Of a stretch of 64,000 bases of DNA, positions 45,535 through 59,933 are shown piece after piece; the first letter of the stretch is position 1; the number at the start of each line of letters is the position of its first letter. Origin of the DNA: Paraburkholderia phenazinium (lineage in GTDB: Bacteria > Pseudomonadota > Gammaproteobacteria > Burkholderiales > Burkholderiaceae). Both the position numbers and the translations under genes were made by a program. The DNA is taken from contig NZ_FSRM01000002.1 of NCBI RefSeq assembly GCF_900141745.1, forward strand, positions 3,162,001 to 3,226,000. The letters run 5' to 3'. Below the pieces are notes generated by a model. The model was not told where the DNA came from. It did not search any database and saw only the letters and a program-made list of their open reading frames with translations.

Positions 45535-46860
45535 ATGCCTATGGACGAAACACTCTGGTTTCTCATTGTCGGCGGCGTGCTCGTCTTTATGGGCGTCGCC
45601 GCGACCACTTTCAGGCGGCTGCCGGTCAGCGCCGCCATGTTCTATCTGGGCATCGGCTACGCACTCGGGCCGGCCGGAGTGAACCTGTTGCACCTCGATA
45701 TCGTCGGCGACGCGCATTTGCTGCGGATCATCACCGAGATCGCCTTGCTGGTCTCGCTGTTCGCCATCGGCCTGCGACTGCGCGTACCGGTCTTCGACGC
45801 CCTGTGGTGGCTACCGCTGCGCCTGGGCGCTCCAGCCATGCTCCTGACGATCCCCTTGCTGATGCTGTTCGGAGTCTACGTGCTGCGCCTCGACTGGGGG
45901 CCCGCCCTCCTGCTCGCGGCGATTCTTGCGCCGACCGATCCCGTGCTCGCCCACGACGTGCAGGTTCACAACCCGGGTGACCGCGACCTGTTACGCTTCG
46001 CACTCTCCGGCGAAGGCGGCCTGAACGACGGGATCGCGCTGCCGTTCGCAATGCTCGGCCTTGCGCTTTGCGCGGCTCCGCCGGGCTCCATGACCACGGC
46101 GTTAAGCTGGCGTTTTGCCGCCACAGCGGTCTGGGGAATCGCGGGTGCGGTTGCGATTGGCGCCGCGCTCGGCTGGGCCACGACGCACGCCGTCACCTGG
46201 CTGCGGACCCACCACGCGCAGGCGCTCGGCCTGGAGGGATTTTTTGCACTGGGACTGATCGAACTGTCTTTTGGCGCCGCCCAACTCGCCTATGCCTACG
46301 GATTCCTTGCGGTGTTCGCAGCGGGCGTCGCGATGCGGCGCGTCGAACACCAGGCGAGCGGCGAGCGCTCGCCGCGCAGCACGATCGGCACGGTCGATTC
46401 CGAAGACGTGTCCGCGACCGCTGCGGATCCGGACAAGGCCCACGCCTACATGACCGAATCGGTGCTGGGCTTCACGATCGAGCTGGAGCGGATCGCCGAA
46501 GTGGCCATCATGGCCATGATCGGCAACGTGCTCGCCACTCTGCGCGCGCCGCTTTTCACGTGGCAGAGCGCGGCGCTGATCGTTGTGCTGTTTCTGCTGG
46601 TGAGGCCCCTCGCGGTCGAGCTATCGTTGCTGGGCTCGCGAGCGTCGCAGGCGCAACGCCGTCTGATGGGCTGGTTTGGCATTCGCGGCACGGGCTCCTT
46701 TTACTACCTCGCCTATGCACTCGAACACGGTCAGGCAGCGCAGATTCTGCCGCTGGCGCCGCTAGCACTTGCAGTCGTGACGGGCTCGGTCGTCATACAT
46801 GGGGTCTCGGCGACGCCGCTCATGAACTGGTACCACCGCGCGCGCGGCCCGGATCCATGA
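45535..46860 (+). CDS. Cation:proton antiporter, NhaP/CPA1-like (441 aa)
   Basis: Twelve or more hydrophobic segments are visible, with the CPA1 ion-binding motif LAPTDPVLAHDVQVHNPGDR (paired TDP and ND-like sites) and GLNDGIALPFAMLGLA. It exchanges Na+ or K+ for protons in pH and salt stress. ATG 45535 is preferred, 45541 is possible, and no good ribosome site is present. Its stop overlaps a possible start of the next gene as ATGA. Confidence 0.88.
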   Translation: MPMDETLWFLIVGGVLVFMGVAATTFRRLPVSAAMFYLGIGYALGPAGVNLLHLDIVGDAHLLRIITEIALLVSLFAIGLRLRVPVFDALWWLPLRLGAPAMLLTIPLLMLFGVYVLRLDWGPALLLAAILAPTDPVLAHDVQVHNPGDRDLLRFALSGEGGLNDGIALPFAMLGLALCAAPPGSMTTALSWRFAATAVWGIAGAVAIGAALGWATTHAVTWLRTHHAQALGLEGFFALGLIELSFGAAQLAYAYGFLAVFAAGVAMRRVEHQASGERSPRSTIGTVDSEDVSATAADPDKAHAYMTESVLGFTIELERIAEVAIMAMIGNVLATLRAPLFTWQSAALIVVLFLLVRPLAVELSLLGSRASQAQRRLMGWFGIRGTGSFYYLAYALEHGQAAQILPLAPLALAVVTGSVVIHGVSATPLMNWYHRARGPDP

Positions 46861-46928
46861 AAGTGCGCCTGAATACGGTTGGGCCCCGCAATGAGTCGAT
46901 AGAATATCCAGCTGTTCACCCAGTCTCT

Positions 46929-47504
46929 ATGCGACAAGGCCTCATGACGGAATCTCCCCAGACCCGGCGCGCAGCGCAGGCAAGCGCCGCCGATTCACTA
47001 TTCGCATTCCTGAAATCGCTGCCGCTTCCCGATCGTCTCATCGAGGGTTGCGTGATGGCGCTGCAGGCGGTAGCGGGCGCCAGCATTGCGTTTACAATCG
47101 CCCGCGCCTTGCACACCCATCAGCCGTTCTGGGCCGCCATCACCGCGATTGCGGTGAGCCAGCACAACTACGTCGACACCCGCAAACTCTCGCGCGACCA
47201 GTTTCTTGGCGCGATGGTCGGCGGCGTATGCGGCCTCGCCGGCACGCTGCTCGGCGGCGGCTATTTCGTCGCGTATATGGCGACAGTGGCGGCCGCGATC
47301 ATCATCTGCTGGGTGGCCAATATCGGCAGCGCGGCGCGTCTGGGCGGCATCACCGCCACCATCATGTTGCTGGTGCCGCGCATCGGACCACCATGGGAAG
47401 TCGCGCTGATCCGCCTCGGCGAAGTCACGATCGGAACGGTCAGCGCGTTACTCGTGTGCCGCCTGATTCATAGCATCGAGCAGCGCTGGTTCGTCAAGTC
47501 ATAA
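46929..47504 (+). CDS. FUSC-like membrane protein (about 191 aa)
   Basis: Four hydrophobic segments resemble the N-terminal half of fusaric acid resistance/aromatic acid exporter (FUSC) proteins: VMALQAVAGASIAFTIARAL, QPFWAAITAIAVSQHN, DQFLGAMVGGVCGLAGTLLGG and AAIIICWVANIGS. It lacks the cytosolic C-terminal half, so it is a short family form. ATG 46929 is chosen; a start at 46857 would overlap the antiporter stop and add 24 residues. It is probably cotranscribed with the antiporter. Confidence 0.72.
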   Translation: MRQGLMTESPQTRRAAQASAADSLFAFLKSLPLPDRLIEGCVMALQAVAGASIAFTIARALHTHQPFWAAITAIAVSQHNYVDTRKLSRDQFLGAMVGGVCGLAGTLLGGGYFVAYMATVAAAIIICWVANIGSAARLGGITATIMLLVPRIGPPWEVALIRLGEVTIGTVSALLVCRLIHSIEQRWFVKS

Positions 47505-47597
47505 GCGGCGCGACGCAGTCGGGCATGCAATTGCCTTGAATTGCAACCGCTGCGCCCACTGCACTCGCACCGCAAACGTCCCCCCACGCTGAACCGC

Positions 47598-48653
47598 TTA
47601 CTTCAGCGAACGTCGGCTGCTTTCCTTCACCTGCGCGCGACGCGGCTCGCCCTGACGCTCCAGCATCCAGCCCGGATACTCGGCCGGCAACTCACTGACG
47701 GCATCGAGTTTCGCCAGTTCGTCGGCGTTCAGTTCGACCTTGGTGGCGGCGATATTGTCGTCGAGCTGCTCGACCTTCTTCGCACCGACGATCACCGTGG
47801 TCACCGCACGCTGATGCAACAGCCAGGCGAGTGCGATCTGCGCGACCGACACCCCCTTTGCCTCGGCAATGCCGCGCATCGTATCGATACAGTCGTAGGC
47901 GCGCTCGCGATTCACCGGCGGAAAATCGAACGTGTTCCGGCGGCTGCCAGCCTCGCCTTGCTGCTCACGCCCGTATTTGCCGCTCAGCAGACCACCCGCG
48001 AGCGGGCTCCAGACCATCAGTCCGAGCCCTTCGCTATGCAGCATCGGCACCAGTTCGCGTTCGAGATCGCGGCCCGCGAGCGTGTAGTACGCCTGCAGCG
48101 TTTCGAAGCGCGCGAGGCCGAGACGGTCGGCGATACCCAACGCCTTGACGATCTGCCACGCGGCCCAGTTCGACACGCCGACGTAGCGCACATGGCCGTG
48201 CTGAACCAGCGTATCGAGCGCACGCACCGTTTCTTCGATCGGCGTGGCCGGATCGAAGCCGTGGATCTGGTAAAGATCGATGTGATCGAGTTGCAGACGT
48301 TTGAGGCTTGCCTTGATGCCGTCCATGATGTGATAGCGCGAGGCGCCGCGCGTGTTGGCGGATTCCGCCGTCGCGCCGAACACCTTGGTGGCCACCACGA
48401 CCTGGTCGCGCGGCACCTTGAGGTTCTTCAGCGCGAGGCCGGTGATCTGCTCGGACAGACCTTGCGCATAGACGTCGGCGGTATCGATAAAGTTGATGCC
48501 GGCGTCGATCGCGCGACCAACGAGACGTTCGGCGTCGGCCTGTTGCAGATCGCCGATCTGACGCCAGATGCCTTCGCCGCCGCCGAAGGTCATCGTGCCA
48601 AGACAAAGTTCGGACACAAAGAGGCCCGTGCGGCCTAGCTGGTTATAGCGCAT
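47598..48653 (-). CDS. Aldo/keto reductase (351 aa)
   Basis: All catalytic residues are present: Asp and Tyr in [11 protein letters not shown], Lys in VVVATKVFG, His in YQIHGFDP. The C-terminal phosphate-binding motif is [15 protein letters not shown]. The protein is intact, unlike the broken reductase at 23518-24501. CGGAGCAATAACG precedes ATG 48653. The physiological substrate is unknown. Confidence 0.9.
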   Translation of the reverse strand: MRYNQLGRTGLFVSELCLGTMTFGGGEGIWRQIGDLQQADAERLVGRAIDAGINFIDTADVYAQGLSEQITGLALKNLKVPRDQVVVATKVFGATAESANTRGASRYHIMDGIKASLKRLQLDHIDLYQIHGFDPATPIEETVRALDTLVQHGHVRYVGVSNWAAWQIVKALGIADRLGLARFETLQAYYTLAGRDLERELVPMLHSEGLGLMVWSPLAGGLLSGKYGREQQGEAGSRRNTFDFPPVNRERAYDCIDTMRGIAEAKGVSVAQIALAWLLHQRAVTTVIVGAKKVEQLDDNIAATKVELNADELAKLDAVSELPAEYPGWMLERQGEPRRAQVKESSRRSLK

Positions 48654-48906
48654 CGTTATTGCTCCGACTGGTTGGGGGGAAACCAATGAGAATACTGCAC
48701 GGGGCGAAATCCAGCAGCGGCGGCGACAAGCAGATGACCGGCGCGTCATACTCGTTGTCAACGGTGCAATCTCTACTCGCCGCCATCTGAAAAGCAGCAA
48801 AACCTGCCGTTTTACGACGCTCCAATCCACATGGCGCGCCGCCCGAAAACCTGCGAGACTGGGCCCTGGTTCCTCACATCGCGCGGCGTGCGCCGCTCCT
48901 CTGGAT

Positions 48907-53587
<4,681 letters not shown>

Positions 53588-53595
<8 letters not shown>

Positions 53596-53624
53596 TGTCG
53601 CCATTAATTAATGCATTGCCATTA
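53588..53624. repeat. Three direct CATTAAT repeats at the end of lhr
   Basis: CATTAAT occurs at 53588-53594, 53600-53606 and 53618-53624, with start-to-start spacing 12 and 18 bp. The first includes the lhr stop. The AT-rich stretch upstream of rpfR (to about 53680) looks like a promoter region. Confidence 0.5.
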
Positions 53625-53801
53625 ATATCTAACCTATGTCTAAAGGATCATAGTACCTTGCCGTTATTGTTAACGACTCTCAGTCACGGCCATCTGGATA
53701 CAATGAAGTCAGTCTTTCAGCTGAAGTAGACTGCTTGCCCCCCGCCGGCCTGACTATCCGAGCTGGCGGCCCGCAGGCATGCTTGCCCGGGGATAACACT
53801 T

Positions 53802-55805
53802 ATGAACGACGACCAACACGACCAGGTGCTCTATGCCCAGTTCGGCACAAGCAGCCCTTGCTGGCGTCTGTCCAAAGACAGCAACGCGCTCGAACTGACG
53901 CCGGTCACGGGTGACATGCCGGCCAACGCCGCCATCTCCCTCACCCCGCAACAGGCCGGGCAGATCCGGCGCCTCGCAGGCATCACTTCCCATCTGGTTC
54001 TGAACGTGCGCCTGTTCGGCCAGCCGCTCAAGCTGCATCTGGTCGGCAAGAAACTCAGCGGCAATCTGTGGGCGGGCACCGCGTCAGCCTATGAGGATAC
54101 CGAATCGGTCGCGCGCGATCTCGTGCATGGCCTGTCGTTCGCCGAGCAGGTGGTGTCGGAGGTGAACTCGGTCGTGGTGATCGTCGATCGCAATGGGCGC
54201 ATCCAGCGCTTCAATCGCCTCGCCGAAGAACTGACCGGCATGAAAGAGGAAGACATTGTCGGCCGCAGCGTCTGGGCTCTCTTCATGTCGTCCGAGGCAG
54301 GTGCGGCGTCGAGCCAGAATATCGCCGGCTTTTTTAACCGCGGTGTCTCCTACGAAGTCGAACGGCTCGTGAAAACGGTTCACGGCGAGCGGCTGTTTCT
54401 GTTTCGCAACAAGTTCGTGCAAAGTGGCAGCGGCGTCAACGAGCAATTCCTGATCTGCTCGGGCACCGACATAACTGAAGAGCGTCGCGCGCAGGACCGT
54501 CTGACCGAACTGGCCAATACCGACTCGCTCACCGGCCTCGCCAATCGCAACGCGATTCAGGACAAGGTCCGCGCGGCAATCTCGAGCGCGGCTGTCGACG
54601 AGTCGGTCGGCATCCTGTTCCTTGACCTCGACAACTTCAAAAAGGTCAACGACCACTACGGCCATGTATTCGGCGACCGGCTGATCAAGGATGTGTCGGC
54701 GGCCATCAGCACCTGCCTGAACGAGGGCGACACGCTCGCGCGGCTGGGTGGCGACGAGTTTATCGTGCTGGCCGCGAACGGCAGCCTCGAGTCCCTCGAA
54801 GCCACCGCGCAGCGCATTCTGGAGCGCCTGCGCACGCCCTTCAGCCTGGGCCTCGTCGAGGTCTACACCGGTTGTTCGATCGGCATCGCGCGGTGCCCGG
54901 AGCACGGCGACAGCCTCGAGTCGCTGATCCGTTCGGCGGACACCGCGATGTACGTCGCCAAGGATGAAGGCAAGCGGACCTACCGGGTGTTTTCGCAGGA
55001 GATGGACCGCAAGGTGGCCGAGTATATGTGGCTCGATACCAATCTGCGGCGCGGTCTCGAAGAGGGCCAGTTCACGCTGTACTACCAGCCCAAGCTGTCG
55101 CTTGCCACGGGTGCGGTAACCGGCGCCGAGGCGCTGATCCGCTGGAATTCGCCCGAGCGCGGCCAGATCATGCCGACCGAGTTCATTCGTTATGCCGAAG
55201 AATCGGGGCTGATCGGCCATCTCGGCCGCTGGGTCATGCAGACCGCAGCCCAGCAGGCCGCGCGCTGGAAAGCCGCTGGGCTCAACCTGCGCGTGGCGAT
55301 CAACGTGTCGGCTCGCCAGCTGGTCGATACCGCGGTGGTCCGGCATTTCGCCGAAGCGCTCCAGCAAGCGGGGCTCGATCCGTGCCTCGTCGATCTCGAA
55401 CTCACCGAGAGCTGCCTGATCGAAGACGAAGCCGCGGCGATCCAGTTGATCACGCAGTTCCGCCAGCTTGGCGCGCAGGTGCATCTCGACGACTTCGGCA
55501 CTGGCTATTCGTCGCTGTCGCAACTCGGGCGCATTCCGCTCGACGTCATCAAGCTCGACCGCAGCTTCGTGCGCTCGATCAACGCCGACAAGAAAGCCCA
55601 GGCGCTGGTGCGTTCGATGGTGGCAGTAGCCCAGGAGCTGAATTTCAAGGTGGTCGCAGAAGGCATCGAAACCGAGGCGGAAGAAGCATTCATGAAAGGG
55701 CTTGGGGTGGAATACGTACAGGGCTTTTTGTACGGCCAGCCCATGCCGGCCGCGGAATTCGAGCAGTGGTTGCACGACCGGCAGAAGCTCAGGCTGATCG
55801 CCTGA
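53802..55805 (+). CDS. rpfR: RpfR: PAS-GGDEF-EAL receptor for BDSF and c-di-GMP phosphodiesterase (667 aa)
   Basis: The N-terminal about 95 residues correspond to the region that binds RpfF in Burkholderia. A PAS domain (about 105-215, with NSVVVIVDRNGRIQRFNRLAEELTG) follows and is the known site for the fatty acid signal. Then come the GGDEF domain (motif at about 316-320) and an EAL domain (EAL at about 443-445, DDFGTGYSS further on). No RxxD inhibitory site is seen before GGDEF. The domain order matches Gmr/PdeR and Burkholderia RpfR. The gene is convergent with rpfF, 13 bp apart, exactly the known arrangement. GGGGATAACACTT precedes the ATG. Family knowledge gives the function; identity is inferred. 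Confidence 0.93.
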   Translation: MNDDQHDQVLYAQFGTSSPCWRLSKDSNALELTPVTGDMPANAAISLTPQQAGQIRRLAGITSHLVLNVRLFGQPLKLHLVGKKLSGNLWAGTASAYEDTESVARDLVHGLSFAEQVVSEVNSVVVIVDRNGRIQRFNRLAEELTGMKEEDIVGRSVWALFMSSEAGAASSQNIAGFFNRGVSYEVERLVKTVHGERLFLFRNKFVQSGSGVNEQFLICSGTDITEERRAQDRLTELANTDSLTGLANRNAIQDKVRAAISSAAVDESVGILFLDLDNFKKVNDHYGHVFGDRLIKDVSAAISTCLNEGDTLARLGGDEFIVLAANGSLESLEATAQRILERLRTPFSLGLVEVYTGCSIGIARCPEHGDSLESLIRSADTAMYVAKDEGKRTYRVFSQEMDRKVAEYMWLDTNLRRGLEEGQFTLYYQPKLSLATGAVTGAEALIRWNSPERGQIMPTEFIRYAEESGLIGHLGRWVMQTAAQQAARWKAAGLNLRVAINVSARQLVDTAVVRHFAEALQQAGLDPCLVDLELTESCLIEDEAAAIQLITQFRQLGAQVHLDDFGTGYSSLSQLGRIPLDVIKLDRSFVRSINADKKAQALVRSMVAVAQELNFKVVAEGIETEAEEAFMKGLGVEYVQGFLYGQPMPAAEFEQWLHDRQKLRLIA

Positions 55806-55818
55806 GCCTCCGTCCGAG

Positions 55819-56697
55819 TCAGGCGATGCTGGCGCTCGTCTGGCGCATGCTCGCGGTGCGGCGGTTCTGCAACATGACCAGCCTTTCCATGAAAGCCAGA
55901 TCTTTTTCTTCAATCGTGAACGCGGCCTCGACCCAGTCTTCGGTAATTTCCATCAGCTCGGCGCGCGAAAGCTGCAGTACGCGTTGACGTGCCCGCAGCA
56001 TAGCCCGGATGCCATTCATCTTCGGGCGCAACGTGTCGATAAACGTACGCGTCGCCACATAGGCCTCGCCCGGTTCGAACAACTGGTCGACGAGCCCTTT
56101 GCCCGCGTACCACTCGGCCGTGTGCGACTCGCCAATTCCGATCAGTTCTTCCGCGAGCCGCATGCCGGCCTTGCGCGCTACCAGCGAATACCCACCCATG
56201 CCCGGGAACAGATTGAATGCAATCTCCGGGAAGCCCATTCGCGCATCGTTCTGCGCGAGCAGGAAATGATGTGCGAGGGCGGCTTCGAACCCGCCCCCCA
56301 GCGCGGTCCCCTCCACCATCGCAATCGAGATCGCACCGGTATCGAAGCCGCGTGCTGCGGCATGCACGCAATCGACACACGCTCTGGCATACGACATCAA
56401 GGCTTGGCGCCGGCCAGCGCGGATCGTCTCGGCAAAGAAGTCGAGATCGCCGCCGACGTTGTAGATCGACGGAATCAGCGACCCTGTCACCCAGAAGTCG
56501 ATCGGTAAGCCGGACTCGCGCGCGGCCTGTGCCAGGCTGAGAATATCGTGCACCAGTTCAAGGTTAAAACAGGGACGCGGTTGAGCACGCAACATCATCC
56601 ACATGATGTTGCGTCCCTCTTCGTAATAGGCAGAAATCTGCGACAGGTTTCCGGCTTCGAGGAACGGACGGCAGGCGTGATGATTGTGAAGATTCAT
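55819..56697 (-). CDS. rpfF: RpfF: crotonase-like synthase of a cis-2-unsaturated fatty acid signal (292 aa)
   Basis: The protein starts like known RpfF (CRPFLEAGNLSQISAYYEEG) and is a crotonase fold. Two glutamates spaced 20 residues apart, E138 in GGGFEAAL and E158 in GFPEIAFN, match the catalytic pair of Xanthomonas RpfF. RpfF has thioesterase and dehydratase activities on acyl carrier protein substrates and makes DSF/BDSF. ATG 56697 follows AAAGGACCGTTCAAA; the longer frame to 56730 is rejected. The stop is 13 bp from rpfR. Together they couple cell density to c-di-GMP and so to biofilm and motility. Confidence 0.94.
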   Translation of the reverse strand: MNLHNHHACRPFLEAGNLSQISAYYEEGRNIMWMMLRAQPRPCFNLELVHDILSLAQAARESGLPIDFWVTGSLIPSIYNVGGDLDFFAETIRAGRRQALMSYARACVDCVHAAARGFDTGAISIAMVEGTALGGGFEAALAHHFLLAQNDARMGFPEIAFNLFPGMGGYSLVARKAGMRLAEELIGIGESHTAEWYAGKGLVDQLFEPGEAYVATRTFIDTLRPKMNGIRAMLRARQRVLQLSRAELMEITEDWVEAAFTIEEKDLAFMERLVMLQNRRTASMRQTSASIA

Positions 56698-57179
56698 TTT
56701 GAACGGTCCTTTAAGGTTAAACGGCGGCAATGCAAGTCGAGCCTAAAGCAGACCTCAATGAGCTGGGAGCGGGTTTGCTAACGGACGAACGCAAGTTCTC
56801 CTCACATTCCCTCCGGGAAAGGGTTTCCGGGTGAGTTCCAAACGGGAGGCCGCACATCTGGCCGCAAACGATTGCCCGTGAAAAAACACACGGAAATGCT
56901 TGTGCCAAACCGCCGGAAAAGCCGGTGGAGACTGGATGTGGAATTTATTGCCGGCGGCGAGAACGACGGTAAATATTTACTCCCAGGCAATGCAATCGAA
57001 AATGCTGCTTGAGGTAATCTTTAAGTCGTGGTGTGTGGGAGAGAGAACATTCCCACCGCATAACGAGAGGGGTTATGCGTGTTTAAGGACGCGGCTGAAC
57101 AAAAAAGTCGAGGCGCTAACGCCTTACAGCGATAGCGGCAACGACGGTGATGGCGACGGTAATTGCGACAACCAGGCGG
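56698..57179. other. Intergenic region upstream of rpfF with terminator and two tandem hairpins
   Basis: This 482-bp stretch must hold the rpfF promoter. Two neighbouring hairpins, GTGGGA/TCCCAC (57035-57056) and CGCATAAC/GTTATGCG (57057-57079), stand back to back. A terminator of the dehydrogenase gene lies at 57101-57124. No short gene is convincing. Confidence 0.4.
57101..57124 (-). terminator. Intrinsic terminator of the Ldh2-type gene, minus strand
   Basis: On the minus strand AGGCG-TTAG-CGCCT (57124-57111) is followed by CGACTTTTTTG. The stem is only 5 bp, but the T run is good. Confidence 0.6.
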
Positions 57180-58283
57180 TTATTGCAGATGCGTGGCCCA
57201 GCGTTCGATCTGCTCGGCCGGCATGCCAACCGCGAGCGCGGCGGCACAAATCTGTTGCCAGCTGGTGGGGTCGACCGGCACGCCGTGCGTCTCACGGTCG
57301 GCTCGCGTGAGCCGCTCGGCTTCGCCGGGTTCGAGAATGCGCTCGGTACCCGATGCAAGCGGCGAAGCCTTCACCCATTCGATAAACGCGTCGGCTTCGG
57401 CCTCGGCGTTCGGGGCGTCGAAGGCGGCGGGATCGATGATCACCGACAGCATGCAATTAATGATGGCGTGGTTCGTGCCGAGCGTATCGGCATGGCTCGT
57501 GAAGCCTCCCGACAGCGCCCCGCCGAAGATCTCGCACATCGACGCCAGCCCGAAACCCTTGTGACCGCCAAAGGGCAGCAGCGAGCCGACCGGTGGCTCT
57601 ATCATCACTTTCGGCTCGAGCGAGGGGCGTCCTGCGTTGTCGATCAGCGCGCCAGGGGGCACCTGTTTGCCCTGGTTATAGGCGACCCGGACCTTGCCGA
57701 ACGCCACCGCGCTGGTGGCGAAATCGAGCACCAGCGGCGGCCTGCCGCTGCGCGGATAGGCGGCGCAGAACGGATTGGTGCCGATGCGGCGGTCCGTTCC
57801 GCCGAACGGCGCGACGAGCGGATCGCCCGCCACATTGACGAAGTGAAACGAGACGAGTCCGGCGCGCGCGCACTGCTCCGCCCAGTGACCGATGCGGCCA
57901 ATATGATGCGCGCCATGCAGACCCACGGCGCAGATGCCGAGACGTTTCGCGCGCTCGATGCCGAGCTCCATTGCCTCATACGCGATGACCTGGCCGAAAC
58001 CCTTGACGCCGTCGATGGTCAGCACCGCGCCGGCATCGCGCACGACCTTGGCATGCAGATTGAGCTTGAGTTCGTTGTCGCCCACTGATGCCACATAGCG
58101 CGGAATCATGCTGACGCCATGCGAGTCGTGACCGGTCAGGCTCGCTGCGAGCAGGTGGTCGGCGACCAGCTCGGCCTCGCGCGGCGAGCTGCCGGCCTGC
58201 TCCCAGATCGCCCTCACATAGGCATGCAGCGTTTCGGCGGAAATTCTTGGGAAAGACGATTGGGCCACGCGGGGATCGTTCAT
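57180..58283 (-). CDS. Malate/lactate/ureidoglycolate dehydrogenase-type oxidoreductase (Ldh2 family, 367 aa)
   Basis: The Ldh2 family pattern is clear: HDSHGVSMIPRYV (about residues 52-64), HHIGRIGHWAEQCA and NPFCAAYPRSG, then LLPFGGHKGFGL. These NAD(P)H enzymes do not have a Rossmann fold and act on 2-hydroxy or imino acids. The substrate is unknown. An M20 peptidase gene lies just upstream (33 bp), and the two are probably cotranscribed. Confidence 0.91.
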   Translation of the reverse strand: MNDPRVAQSSFPRISAETLHAYVRAIWEQAGSSPREAELVADHLLAASLTGHDSHGVSMIPRYVASVGDNELKLNLHAKVVRDAGAVLTIDGVKGFGQVIAYEAMELGIERAKRLGICAVGLHGAHHIGRIGHWAEQCARAGLVSFHFVNVAGDPLVAPFGGTDRRIGTNPFCAAYPRSGRPPLVLDFATSAVAFGKVRVAYNQGKQVPPGALIDNAGRPSLEPKVMIEPPVGSLLPFGGHKGFGLASMCEIFGGALSGGFTSHADTLGTNHAIINCMLSVIIDPAAFDAPNAEAEADAFIEWVKASPLASGTERILEPGEAERLTRADRETHGVPVDPTSWQQICAAALAVGMPAEQIERWATHLQ

Positions 58284-58316
58284 TCGCAGTATCTGGGAGC
58301 TGGGTTGGGGTTCAGG

Positions 58317-59780
58317 TTAAGGCGCCGCTGCAATGACATCGGCAACCGCGGCCGTCAACTTCTTGCCATAGGGCACATGCAGAAACTCGTTCGGTCCGTG
58401 CGCGTTCGACTTCGGTCCGAGCACGCCGCACACCATGAACTGCGAGTGAGGGAAGCCTTCCTTCAGCACGTTCATCAATGGGATAGTACCGCCCTGCCCC
58501 ATATACGCGCAGTCTGCGCCGTAATGCTGGCGCGACGCGTCGTTGAGTGCCGAGGCGAGCCACGGGGCCAGCTCGGGGGCGCTCCAGCCGGTTGCGGCGC
58601 CGGCGTCGGGCTTGAACGTCACCTTGGCGTTGTAGGGTGGATCGAATTCCAGCAGCGCTTTCAGCTCCGCGACCGCCTTCACCGCATCGAGAAGCGGCGG
58701 CAAACGCAGCGAGAGCTTGAACGCCGTGCGCGGGCGCAACACGTTGCCGGCGTCGGCGATGGCCGGCAAGCCGGCCGCTCCCGTCACCGACAACGACGGA
58801 CGCCACGTCGAGTTGAGCAGCGCCTCTTTCGGATCGGCGGTGGTAGGCAGCACCTGGCGGCCGTCCTGGCCGCAGGCCCATGGGATTTTTTTCCACACGT
58901 CGTCACCCAGAATATGGGCAGTCGCCTCGGCTTCGCGCAGACGGTCGGCAGGAATCGGACAATGGAAGCCCTTCGGCAGCAGATTGCCGTTCGAGGCATC
59001 TTCGAGACGGTCGAACAGTTGCCGCATGATGCGGAAGCTCGACGGCGTGATGCCGCCGTAGCCGCCCGAGTGAATCCCTTCGTCGAGCACATGGACTTCC
59101 AGATCGCCCGCCACCAGGCCGCGCAGCGAGGTGGTCAGCCACAACTGATCGTAGTTGCCGGCACCGGAGTCAAGGCACACCACCAGGCCCACTTTGCCGA
59201 GCCGCTCGCGCAGTGCGTCGACATACGGCAGCAGATCGTAGCTGCCCGATTCCTCGCAGGTCTCGATCAGGCCGACGCAGCGCGGCCGCTCGACGCCTTG
59301 CGCGTCCAGCGCAGCCAGTGCGGTCAGGCTTGCGTAGATGGCGTAGCCGTCGTCCGCGCCGCCGCGGCCATACAGCTTGCCGTCTTCAAGTTTCGGGGTC
59401 CACGGCCCGAGGTCGTTGCGCCAGCCGTCGAATTCGGGCTGCTTGTCCAGGTGGCCGTACAGCACGATGGTCTCGGTACTGCCCGAGCGCGTGGCCGGCG
59501 ACTCGAAGAAGATGACCGGCGTGCGGCCCGGCAAGCGGATGACTTCCAGCTTCAGGCCTTTGACAGGCTGTTGCTCTGCCCACTGCGCCGCGTCCGTCAC
59601 CACGCGCTCGATAAAACCGTGCTTGACCCAGTCCGCGTCAAAGCCCGGGCTCTTGGCCGGGACGGCAATATAGTCGGTCAGCGCCGGCACAATTTCATCG
59701 TTCCATTTGCGATCCACGAATTCGCGCAGCGTATCGTGGTTGATGGTCTTGGCCTGCTGGGCGGTGTCGTCGGAAATCAT
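58317..59780 (-). CDS. M20-family metallopeptidase (487 aa)
   Basis: Metal ligands follow the M20 order: His in LYGHLDKQP, Asp in GRGGADDGYA, Glu pair in ETCEESGS, Asp in VVCLDSGAG and His in SNAHGPNEFL. A dimerisation domain (about residues 215-370) lies between. It probably acts as a dipeptidase or amino-acid deacylase. It shares direction and probably transcript with the Ldh2-type gene. Confidence 0.93.
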   Translation of the reverse strand: MISDDTAQQAKTINHDTLREFVDRKWNDEIVPALTDYIAVPAKSPGFDADWVKHGFIERVVTDAAQWAEQQPVKGLKLEVIRLPGRTPVIFFESPATRSGSTETIVLYGHLDKQPEFDGWRNDLGPWTPKLEDGKLYGRGGADDGYAIYASLTALAALDAQGVERPRCVGLIETCEESGSYDLLPYVDALRERLGKVGLVVCLDSGAGNYDQLWLTTSLRGLVAGDLEVHVLDEGIHSGGYGGITPSSFRIMRQLFDRLEDASNGNLLPKGFHCPIPADRLREAEATAHILGDDVWKKIPWACGQDGRQVLPTTADPKEALLNSTWRPSLSVTGAAGLPAIADAGNVLRPRTAFKLSLRLPPLLDAVKAVAELKALLEFDPPYNAKVTFKPDAGAATGWSAPELAPWLASALNDASRQHYGADCAYMGQGGTIPLMNVLKEGFPHSQFMVCGVLGPKSNAHGPNEFLHVPYGKKLTAAVADVIAAAP

Positions 59781-59933
59781 GATGGCTGTCCGGTCGGTCG
59801 GTCAAAACGCACATGATAGACCTCTCCGTTGCCGTCCTGAAGTCCCCCGTTCGGCCAGGGTGTCGAGAATGGCTGCGCGCATGGCACAATCGAGAGACAA
59901 TCGAAAGATTCGGATTAAACCGGGAGTACCGCG

